Shown in pieces: positions 57,623-64,000 of a stretch of DNA of 64,000 nucleotides. How positions within the stretch are numbered: the first letter of the stretch is position 1; each line of letters starts with the position of its first letter. The stretch covers positions 1 to 64,000 of the forward strand of contig NZ_MPDM01000006.1 in NCBI RefSeq assembly GCF_001936115.1, in the 5' to 3' direction. Below the pieces are notes generated by a model, which saw only the letters and a list, made by a program, of their open reading frames with translations, was not told where the DNA came from and searched no databases. This DNA comes from Boudabousia marimammalium. Lineage in GTDB: Bacteria; Actinomycetota; Actinomycetes; Actinomycetales; Actinomycetaceae. Both the position numbers and the translations under genes were made by a program.

Positions 57623-58276
57623 ATGAGCCCATCGAACCAGATGAAGAAGACCGCAAAGGATTTGTGGCGCCTGTTCGATTGGCTGGATTCCAGTTTTGAC
57701 GCAGGGAAGTGGTGGCCGGCTGAGACTCGGTTTGAGATTTTGGTGGGCGCGGTTTTAACCCAGAATACGGCGTGGACGAATGTGGAGAAGGCGATTGTTG
57801 CTTTACGGAGCGACGGCCTGTTGGAGGCTTCCGCACTGTTAGCGGCGGAGCCGGAGCGGGTGGCGGAGCTGATTTATCCGACCGGGTATCGCAACACAAA
57901 AGCGGTGTATTTGCGGGAGATTTCGCGCTGGTTCCTTAACTTTGACGGGTCCGTTTCAGGCTTGGGGGACGAGGATGTGAGGTCGTCGCTCTTGTCGGTG
58001 CGCGGAGTCGGGGATGAGACGGCGGATGATATTTTGCTGTACGCCTATAACCGCCGGGTCTTCATCTATGACCTGTATTGCCGCAGGTTTTTCAAGGCCA
58101 CCGGGATTGGAGATTTTAGTAGCTACCGGCAGGCAAAAACTGCAATTGATCCGGCGGTCAGGGAGGCTGAATTCTCCCTCGACCAACTGCAACTGTTCCA
58201 CGGATTGATCGTGGAATGGGGTAAGCAGTTCCGGGCGAATCCCCTCTTGCTATCTGAAAGCAGGGCTTTGCAGTAA
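57623..58276 (+). CDS. Endonuclease III-like HhH-GPD DNA glycosylase
   Basis: 217-residue base-excision repair glycosylase. HhH motif LLSVRGVGDETADDILLYA and catalytic Asp in VFIYDLYCRRFF. The lysine that bifunctional Nth enzymes use (in LPGVGRKTA) is Glu here, so a monofunctional glycosylase is expected. No C-terminal four-cysteine Fe-S loop follows, unlike E. coli Nth. Start ATG 57623; GTG 57611 and ATG 57641 are alternatives. Confidence 0.82.
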   Translation: MSPSNQMKKTAKDLWRLFDWLDSSFDAGKWWPAETRFEILVGAVLTQNTAWTNVEKAIVALRSDGLLEASALLAAEPERVAELIYPTGYRNTKAVYLREISRWFLNFDGSVSGLGDEDVRSSLLSVRGVGDETADDILLYAYNRRVFIYDLYCRRFFKATGIGDFSSYRQAKTAIDPAVREAEFSLDQLQLFHGLIVEWGKQFRANPLLLSESRALQ

Positions 58277-58296
58277 GCGGGCTTTCCTTGAACGTG

Positions 58297-59025
58297 TCAT
58301 TTACCGATCTGCCCCAGTTTGGTAAAAATCGGTTGGATGAGGATGTGCGCACCTCCTCGGGACCACATCCAGAACGCTCCCCCAGCAAGGAAGATGATGA
58401 TGGCGACCGCTTGCCCGCCGGTGGTGATTGTTGTGTATCTTGCTGAAGCGATGGAGGGCCAAGGCAATTGCGTGTTGTAGAAGACGCTTTGCCCGAAAAC
58501 CATTGCGACCCAGGCGGTAACCGAGATGAGGGGGCCCGCAATCTTCCCAAAGACGGCAACGGTGAGGGCTGCCAGCCCGATGAAGGCGAAGCTTTGGTAG
58601 ACAATCGTGGCAGAGAATAGGTCTGTAATCGTATCGGGAGATCTAGCGATTTCAAGGCCGAGTATGCTCTGTAGGATTGAAGTCGGCAGTACTCGGTACA
58701 GTAGCCAGAGAAAGTAGTGAAGGGGCCCTAGTAGCACGCTGATAATCAGAAAGAAGCTCAGGGCGGAGATTTCTAGCCTACGCACAGAGAGCTGTTCAAT
58801 GATGGGGGCGGAGGGAACCCAACTGACGAAGGCGGCGAGCGCATAGATGAGAGTCAGAATCTCTATCATGGGAATGTCACGGGGAACGGGACTACCCCCG
58901 AGGTGGAATCTGAAGTAGAGGCCTTGGATAAAAATCAGCGCAATCGCGATTAGGATTCCCGCTCCGATAACTATTTCCCAGTTTCTCCCCCGCCAGTAGG
59001 GGGAAACTTTCACGATGCTAGTCAT
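58297..59025 (-). CDS. Six-helix membrane protein of the small-peptide ABC operon
   Basis: 242-residue integral membrane protein with about six hydrophobic segments (IVIGAGILIAIALIFIQGLYF first). No family recognised with certainty; the size and position suggest a permease-like subunit of the ABC transporter. Its start overlaps the stop of the previous gene (ATGA). Last gene of the operon. Confidence 0.65.
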   Translation of the reverse strand: MTSIVKVSPYWRGRNWEIVIGAGILIAIALIFIQGLYFRFHLGGSPVPRDIPMIEILTLIYALAAFVSWVPSAPIIEQLSVRRLEISALSFFLIISVLLGPLHYFLWLLYRVLPTSILQSILGLEIARSPDTITDLFSATIVYQSFAFIGLAALTVAVFGKIAGPLISVTAWVAMVFGQSVFYNTQLPWPSIASARYTTITTGGQAVAIIIFLAGGAFWMWSRGGAHILIQPIFTKLGQIGK

Positions 59026-60392
59026 TGGGGGATTCCTAACTGTTCCAACTGACAGTTCATGAGGGCGTCACGGTTACGGCTGAACCATTCAGTGAACTGG
59101 CTGTCGCTCAGTTTCAAAAGAGTTTTGGTTTCTTCCGAATAGTCTTCAGTGAGGGTGTCCAGTTTCAATACTTTTGTCGCATCACTGTTTTCTTCTGGCT
59201 GGTCCCCGACTGTCTTTATCAGAATCGCATTGCTTGCTGCGCGGGAGATTTCACTAGCTGAGGACTGCGAGGATTCACTTGAGGCGTCCCCTGCAGGGCA
59301 TTTCTTGTTGCCAGTTAGATAATCAGAAATTTCTGCCCGTACCTGGGTGCGGTACTCCTGGTTGGTGAAACTGCCAGTGGTCGGCACTGTAATGCTTTGC
59401 GGGTCTGCTTTAACGTTCTGCTGATAGTGGTCTTGCTGGATTCGTATGGATTCGGGGGCAGTGTCAGTTAGCGCCAGAATTTTATTGGCTTCTTCAGCGA
59501 TTATTGGCGCTATGGATTTTTCTACTGCATAGGTGCAGATTTTGATTCCGGTGGCGGAGTTTTCGCAATGCGAAGGCTCGTCTTGGAAGTAAAACAAGGG
59601 TGGGGAAACCAACATCGCGGGAATCAGAACGAGGATTGGAAGAGCGGGCACCACCCAAAGGGTTTTCTGATTCCGGTTGCCTAAGTAGAGGTTAAGCAGA
59701 TAGTAGGCACATAACGCCATCAGCGTGAAGATGCCTAGTCGTGAAACTTCAACTCCCATGGCTAGTTGCGCTCCGGTGGGAGGAAATTTGGTAAGCCACA
59801 CCGTCGCGCCGGAAAGGGTGGAGTAACCCGTATTGAACAACACGGTCTCATTCAAGAAGGTTGGCAAGATTGCTACGAATGCAACAGCTAACGGCGCGAA
59901 TAGCATCCCGAACTGTTTGGGACTGAAAATTGCGACTGTATAGGCCAATAATGTGAGTGCCATAATGGCTGCGCTGGTAGCCAGCAGGGAGATCAGAACG
60001 CTCAGTGTGAAGTCGGGAGCGCCAGAGCTTATTAGCCGCACTAGATACGGGATAGTACCAATTATTAGACCCGTATAGATGGGAGCCAACACTTGCAGTT
60101 GATGCCGCAAAATGATTGTCGAGGTTTTTACTGCGGGCGCAGCCCCCACGATTACATTATTCGTGCGCAACAGCATGGCTGGCAAACTCGCTAGCACACT
60201 AGCTAGGATGCTGATTCCGAGGGTGGCTTCTCTCCAGTTGGCCGCTAAAGTCTGCCAGCTACTAGGGCGCCAGAATTCGAATGTTTGAGCGGAAAATAGG
60301 ACAAAGACAGCGGTCACTGCGGCAATTAGCCAAAAGCTGAGCGAGTGGTAGATAGCAAATGCTGGCTTTGACGAGGTTGTTTTGAGACTCAT
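59022..60392 (-). CDS. Large membrane protein of the small-peptide ABC operon
   Basis: 456 residues from the ATG at 60392 (GAGGT ribosome site). The first about 270 residues hold roughly six hydrophobic helices; then an extracytoplasmic domain starts with HCENSATGIKICTY, a C-x8-C pair of a type seen in permeases of actinobacterial ABC exporters, and runs to residue 456 without further membrane segments. Substrate unknown. The frame extends 29 codons upstream, overlapping the ATPase end. Confidence 0.65.
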   Translation of the reverse strand: MSLKTTSSKPAFAIYHSLSFWLIAAVTAVFVLFSAQTFEFWRPSSWQTLAANWREATLGISILASVLASLPAMLLRTNNVIVGAAPAVKTSTIILRHQLQVLAPIYTGLIIGTIPYLVRLISSGAPDFTLSVLISLLATSAAIMALTLLAYTVAIFSPKQFGMLFAPLAVAFVAILPTFLNETVLFNTGYSTLSGATVWLTKFPPTGAQLAMGVEVSRLGIFTLMALCAYYLLNLYLGNRNQKTLWVVPALPILVLIPAMLVSPPLFYFQDEPSHCENSATGIKICTYAVEKSIAPIIAEEANKILALTDTAPESIRIQQDHYQQNVKADPQSITVPTTGSFTNQEYRTQVRAEISDYLTGNKKCPAGDASSESSQSSASEISRAASNAILIKTVGDQPEENSDATKVLKLDTLTEDYSEETKTLLKLSDSQFTEWFSRNRDALMNCQLEQLGIPQ

Positions 60393-60402
60393 CGTGGTGA
60401 CC

Positions 60403-61161
60403 TCACTGCCGGTTGGAGAGTACATACTGGTAACCGGCCTCAATGGTGGACAGGCCCGGCTCAGCGTGCGCTTCTCCAATTTCGGTCAATTCAGCGGCAG
60501 AGCCCGTGTAGAGAAGTTGCCCGGCATCCATGATTTGTACGTCGGAAGCCATATATGCTAGGTCTTCAACCTGATGTGTGGTGATCAGAATGCAGGATTC
60601 TTCACCTAGTCTTTCCAATAGTTTTCTGATACCAATCCGCTGGTTGGGGTCTAGGCCTACGGTTGGCTCATCTAACAGCAGTAGTCGTGGCCGATGCGCG
60701 ATAGCGCAAGCAATCCCTAAACGCTACCTCATACCTCCCGACAGGGATGAAGCTTTATCTGTTTCACGTTCTAATAGCCCCACGGTTTGTAGCGCCCAAC
60801 TGGCGGCCTGACTGGTTTCAGCAGGTTTCACGCCGTGCGCCCAAGCCGCATATTCCACATTGTCTTTGAGTGAGCGCCGATCCAGTAGCTCAAACTTTTG
60901 CGGCAGATACCCAATCAGTCCGCGGGCTTGAGCCCGGTTCTTGCTTGATTTTACTGAAAACCCGCCAACATTTATCTCTCTTTGCTGCAACGGCAAGGCT
61001 GTGGAGAGCAGTTTCATCAAAGTCGATTTCCCTGCCCCGTTAGGACCAAGGATTCCGGTTATGCCTTTGTCGTAAGATGTAGAAAGCTGACGGAGCGCCT
61101 GGTGTGAGCCGTAGGCGAAACTCACTCCGAAAATATCAACGATCTTTGTTGGTGGGTTCAC
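60403..61161 (-). pseudogene. ABC transporter ATPase interrupted by an in-frame amber codon
   Basis: Full ABC ATPase frame of about 252 codons. Walker A GILGPNGAGKST, Q-loop GYLPQKFEL, signature LSGGMR, Walker B LLLLDEPTVGLD and switch TTHQ are all present and in one frame, but the codon after SGGMR is TAG (60724-60726) where the family has Gln (LSGGMRQRLGIA). One base change (CAG to TAG) would restore it. GTG start at 61161 behind GGAGG with 6-nt spacing. Either a disrupted gene or one read by suppression; TAG is an ordinary stop elsewhere in the window. Confidence 0.85.
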
Positions 61162-61174
61162 AGTCAGCCTCCGT

Positions 61175-61243
61175 TTAGCGCCAAACAATGAAATAGGGGG
61201 TACCTGCAGAGCAGCGGGTAGCGATTATCTCTAGAGTTTTCAT
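61175..61243 (-). CDS. 22-residue peptide upstream of the ABC transporter
   Basis: A 22-codon frame with an excellent ribosome site (AGGAGG, six bases before ATG) 13 bases upstream of the ATPase gene on the same strand. The peptide has a short charged start (MKTLE) and ends CSAGTPYFIVWR, with a single cysteine and aromatic C-terminal half. It resembles in size and placement a precursor of an exported or modified peptide, or a leader peptide for the operon. No modification enzyme is seen nearby. Not a recognised family. Confidence 0.55.
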   Translation of the reverse strand: MKTLEIIATRCSAGTPYFIVWR

Positions 61244-61395
61244 CACATTCCTCCTGAGAGAAGATAAAATACTGTGTCATCAAGAGAACACTCGCACAAA
61301 ATGATAGTAACAGAACAATAAGCTAAGTTTAGGGCAGATTTATTGCGTTTCAAGCAACTTTCTAAACGGGTTTAGTGCGGTAAGGAGGGTACGTC

Positions 61396-62013
61396 TTGGA
61401 CACTGGCAGGATGGAAGCTTTTAGCGATGGCGTGCTAGCCATCGTCATTACCATCATGGTATTAAAATTGACGCTTTCCGAGGGGCCCGATTGGACAACC
61501 CTGACCGACGCGGCACCCGTCTTAATGGCCTATGTGGTGAGCTACCTATATGTGGGTATCTATTGGGCGAACCATCATCACTTGGTCAAAGTAGCAGAAT
61601 CCGTGTCTGGCACCATTTTGTGGATGAATCTGCTGTGGCTGTTTTGGATGACGCTAATCCCAGTCGCTACAGAGTGGGTGGGCTTGTACCCGTTCTCGCG
61701 TATTCCGACCCTGTTTTATGGGGTAATCCTGTTCTTGTCTGCGCTCTCTTACCATCTGCTGCAAACTTCGATTGTGCGTCAGGCGGGACCTGATTCTGCG
61801 ATTGCGAGACGTATCGGTAAAGACTGGAAAGGCAAGCTCTCCATCTTGGCGTATGGTTTAGCTGCTGCCGGTTCTCTTTTCCAACCAATCATCTCTTACG
61901 CTTTCTATGCGATTGTAGCGATTGCGTGGATTGTTCCAGATGTGCGACTAGAGCAGTTGTTCGGGGAAATCGAAGCTTCACCGCCTGAGAGCGATACGGC
62001 CAGCAATGAGTGA
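61396..62013 (+). CDS. TMEM175/DUF1211 family potassium channel-like protein
   Basis: 205-residue membrane protein with about six helices. The signature RMEAFSDGVLAI (F-S-D) at the start of helix 1 marks the TMEM175/DUF1211 family, whose bacterial members form potassium channels. The single repeat would assemble as a tetramer. Start is TTG at 61396 behind AGGAGG, seven bases upstream. Divergent from the small-peptide operon. Confidence 0.85.
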   Translation: MDTGRMEAFSDGVLAIVITIMVLKLTLSEGPDWTTLTDAAPVLMAYVVSYLYVGIYWANHHHLVKVAESVSGTILWMNLLWLFWMTLIPVATEWVGLYPFSRIPTLFYGVILFLSALSYHLLQTSIVRQAGPDSAIARRIGKDWKGKLSILAYGLAAAGSLFQPIISYAFYAIVAIAWIVPDVRLEQLFGEIEASPPESDTASNE

Positions 62014-62104
62014 GCTGTTTTAAGGTGTTAAATCCCGCTGACTGGCTGCAGGCGGTGAATAGACACCTACAGCCATTCGAGTTCATTTATTTGGGGACGC
62101 CCGC

Positions 62105-62902
62105 CTACTGCCATTGGGCGGCGGCCGGGTCAACCCCGTTCGCTTCGGCGTTGGCATCAATAATGGCTTTCAGCCATTCAGCTAAACCCTCGGCGCGCTC
62201 CTCATAGTAGGCGCGAAAACGCGGGTCACCCACGTAGCCGCGGGCTAGCAGCACCTGCTTGGCGTGCGTGACAGGGAAGAAAGCGGAAACCAGTTCACGG
62301 TGTACTTCCGCTAGCCGGTTCGCTTCCTCGCTGCCGGGCTTAACGCCAGCTTTCATTCCGGCTACCAGCTGGCTTTCCACCTGGGCTGTCCGGGTTTTCA
62401 TGTCAGCCCAGTCTGAGGCGCTCATCTGTGCGGCAACCTGTGCGCTGGCTTTCCAGTCGTCAGTGTCACCCCACTTTTCTTCGGCTTCATCCTGGTATGC
62501 AGCGAAACTGGCGTCCCCTAAGATTTCACCGATTTCTTCAGCAGATAGTTTATGCTCGCTCATTGTTTCCTCCAGCAGGTGGTTTACGGCTTGAACCATC
62601 CGGTCCAGTTCGCCTTGTTTTTCGATGAGCAAGTCACGCTGACGACGCAGATGGGTGACCGCATCCCCCTCGTCCTCAAATAGCTTCCCAATCTGATCCA
62701 AGCTCATGCCGGTGGCCCGGTAAATCATGACCTGTTGCAGACGCTCAATATCTTCCGGGCCGTATAGGCGATACTCTGACCAGGTGCGTTCCGTAGGCTG
62801 AACCAGTCCGCGTTCTTCCCAATAGTGAAGGGTGCGCACTGACAGGCCGAGGAGGCGGGAAACCTCCCCCACTGTGCGTAAATCATCTGGTTTCTTGCTC
62901 AT
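62105..62902 (-). CDS. TipA-like MerR-family regulator with TipAS domain
   Basis: 265-residue transcription activator: N-terminal MerR winged helix (TVGEVSRLLGLSVRTLHYWEERGLV, then YRLYGPEDIERLQQVM), a coiled-coil (about 75-115) and a C-terminal TipAS-type ligand-binding domain (KWGDTDDWKASAQVAAQMSASDW ... HAKQVLLARGYVGDPRFRAYYEE). TipA members bind thiopeptide-like drugs and autoactivate. The promoter just upstream carries the matching 19-bp spacer. Located between the ECF transporter and the TMEM175 gene. Confidence 0.9.
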   Translation of the reverse strand: MSKKPDDLRTVGEVSRLLGLSVRTLHYWEERGLVQPTERTWSEYRLYGPEDIERLQQVMIYRATGMSLDQIGKLFEDEGDAVTHLRRQRDLLIEKQGELDRMVQAVNHLLEETMSEHKLSAEEIGEILGDASFAAYQDEAEEKWGDTDDWKASAQVAAQMSASDWADMKTRTAQVESQLVAGMKAGVKPGSEEANRLAEVHRELVSAFFPVTHAKQVLLARGYVGDPRFRAYYEERAEGLAEWLKAIIDANAEANGVDPAAAQWQ

Positions 62903-62908
62903 GCCTCC

Positions 62909-62939
62909 ACCCTAGAATCTGACGTTGCGTCAGGGTCAA
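62909..62939 (-). promoter_or_regulatory. MerR/TipA-type promoter with 19-bp spacer
   Basis: On the minus strand TTGACC and TAGGGT are separated by 19 bp containing the dyad CTGACG-caa-CGTCAG. The long spacer with a central operator is the MerR-family hallmark, and resembles the known tipA promoter. The -10 box ends six bases before the ATG, so the mRNA is probably leaderless. The -35 overlaps the stop codon of the ECF gene. Confidence 0.85.
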
Positions 62940-64000
62940 GCCGAAACTGTCAGCCACACTCCTAGCGCCCAAACTACTAACACGACTACGGTATCAATAA
63001 TGCGCCAAGGTACCTGCTGGAACTCGGTGCGCGTCCGGTAGGCGCCCAGTGCCCGAGAGTCCATGGACAGTGCCACTCGCTCCGCATGTTGGACGCCCAG
63101 AATCATGAGCGGCAGCGCCGACCCGAACCAGCGCACCACGGGACCGAATATCCCCCACTTGGAGCCGATTCTCCGCAAGGCACGGGCGGTCCGCAGCAGG
63201 GTGAAATCACGGCGGAAACCTTGGATGAAAGCGATCGCGGTAGTACCTGCCGCGCCGATCCGGTAAGGCAGCCGCATAGTGGTGGTGAGCGTAGTGATCA
63301 CCGACGCAGGGTCACTGTAAACACCCGACAGCAGAACTAATCCAAGGAAGGCACCCACCATCGTGCTGGCGGTAACGGAGGAGCCGTAATCGTAAATGTA
63401 GACGGCCTCTCCCCCGGCGGACCAACTGTAGTTGAAAGCTAAAAACAACAAGCCGGCGACCAGCCAGCTGGCGGCAACCGTGCCCGCCGCGCGACGCCAA
63501 CCCGGTCGGGCTGCAATAATCAGCCCACTGACCACAATCATGGTGGTCAGGTTAAGGCTGGTGCTACGTACCGCGACTAGCGCATACAGCATCGGCAAAA
63601 TCGCCAAAAACAGAGTCATCGGGTTCAGTGCGCTGAACAAGCCTTTGGGCTTCACTGGTCGCGGAGGTATCGCGGGCTGAGGGGATGGCACGGGCTGAGG
63701 GGATAGCACGGGCCGAGGGGGTATCGCTGGCCGAGGGGGTATCCGGGTCTGGACCTGCGGTGAATCCAGCTGTGCTGCCGGCGGATTCGCATCCGGTAGC
63801 ACAATCAAATGTGAGGCGTGAGAGAGCGCCAGGTTAATATCGTGCGTCGCCATCAGCACGGTCCGGCCCTCCGCGCGGAGCTGTTCGATGAAATCAACCA
63901 GCTCACAGGTGTTATCCCAGTCCTGCCCGTAGGTTGGCTCATCCAGCACAATAATTTGCCGTTGTTCCGCGACCATCGTGGCCACTGAAAGGCGCCTAGC
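62936..64000 (-). CDS. ECF transporter: ATPase fused to EcfT, partial
   Basis: The gene continues past the right edge. The in-window part begins in the ABC signature (ARRLSVATMVAEQ), then Walker B (QIIVLDEPTYGQD) and switch His (ATHDINLAL), so the upstream part with Walker A is missing. A Pro-rich linker follows (five six-residue repeats such as PPRPAI), then an EcfT-like membrane domain with about five helices and the Ala-Arg-Ala coupling motif (LRTARALRRIG and MDSRALG). It would energise vitamin or metal uptake with an S component elsewhere. Confidence 0.85.
   Translation of the reverse strand, partial: ARRLSVATMVAEQRQIIVLDEPTYGQDWDNTCELVDFIEQLRAEGRTVLMATHDINLALSHASHLIVLPDANPPAAQLDSPQVQTRIPPRPAIPPRPVLSPQPVPSPQPAIPPRPVKPKGLFSALNPMTLFLAILPMLYALVAVRSTSLNLTTMIVVSGLIIAARPGWRRAAGTVAASWLVAGLLFLAFNYSWSAGGEAVYIYDYGSSVTASTMVGAFLGLVLLSGVYSDPASVITTLTTTMRLPYRIGAAGTTAIAFIQGFRRDFTLLRTARALRRIGSKWGIFGPVVRWFGSALPLMILGVQHAERVALSMDSRALGAYRTRTEFQQVPWRIIDTVVVLVVWALGVWLTVSA
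63655..63744. repeat. Five tandem 18-bp repeats encoding a Pro-rich linker
   Basis: Five consecutive 18-bp units (63655, 63673, 63691, 63709, 63727), each with the core g-g-x-c/t-g-a/c-g-g-g-g, encode in the minus frame the hexapeptides PPRPAI, PPRPVL, SPQPVP, SPQPAI and PPRPVK. Within the ECF fusion gene, between the ATPase and EcfT parts. Likely to vary in copy number between strains. Confidence 0.85.

Noticed and set aside
60724-60726. Reassigned TAG codon or pyrrolysine-like insertion
   Set aside because: TAG ends other intact genes in this window, and the family has Gln at this site; a single mutation is a simpler explanation.
63655-63744. CRISPR-like or regulatory repeats
   Set aside because: The 18-bp units keep one reading frame through a Pro-rich linker, so they are coding repeats.

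Overview
The window is chromosomal DNA from a mid-GC actinobacterium, most likely of the family Actinomycetaceae (genus not resolvable by eye). The supporting evidence is a GatCAB operon, an ACT-domain malic enzyme, NAD-dependent ligase LigA, a PdtaS-type kinase, the actinobacterial cluster UPF0182 - PPA1309 - YlbL protease - DUF2342 - ThiF-like - UvrD2 - NudC, the group murI/MBL/rph/rdgB, DUF3039 beside an SF2 helicase, and a C1:U72 initiator tRNA. Many start codons lie 6-7 nt behind a TANNNT box, pointing to frequent leaderless transcription.

Layout. 0-9 kb: malic enzyme, gatCAB, a cardiolipin synthase-like gene and ligA. 9-18 kb: an orphan EccC/FtsK-like ATPase, an orphan sensor kinase, DUF2505, OsmC, an EcsC-like protein overlapping folA, a 37-codon amphipathic peptide gene, a DUF4143 ATPase with 23-bp direct repeats, and ogt. 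18-27 kb: an SLH-repeat secreted protein, a DMT exporter, tag, then a patch of foreign character (a wrecked aspartate/glutamate-racemase fragment plus a Gfo/Idh/MocA dehydrogenase), followed by rlmC, udk and hrpB. 27-34 kb: RluA-type pseudouridine synthase, L,D-transpeptidase, Nei glycosylase, AGCS symporter, a doubly frameshifted membrane-anchored gene, tRNA-fMet and arcA. 34-49 kb: UPF0182, PPA1309, three tandem YlbL-type PDZ/Lon-S16 proteases, DUF2342, ThiF-like, uvrD2, nudC, rph and rdgB. 49-58 kb: MBL hydrolase, murI, pncB, helicase plus DUF3039, nagB, HU, trhO and an endonuclease III-like glycosylase. 58-64 kb: an export-type ABC operon (22-codon peptide gene, ATPase with an in-frame amber codon, two membrane proteins), a TMEM175-like channel, a TipA-like MerR regulator with its own operator, and an ECF transporter gene fusing ATPase and EcfT that runs off the right edge.

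Most genes are housekeeping: translation fidelity (gatCAB, trhO, rlmC, rph), DNA repair (ligA, ogt, tag, nei, uvrD2, the HhH-GPD glycosylase), NAD metabolism (pncB, nudC, ligA as consumer), and cell wall (murI, nagB, L,D-transpeptidase). The least explained parts are the tiny-peptide/ABC operon at 58.3-61.2 kb with its interrupted ATPase, the triplicated YlbL proteases, the 37-residue peptide gene, and the 23-bp repeats between the DUF4143 ATPase and ogt. No CRISPR array, insertion sequence, rRNA or replication origin was seen.
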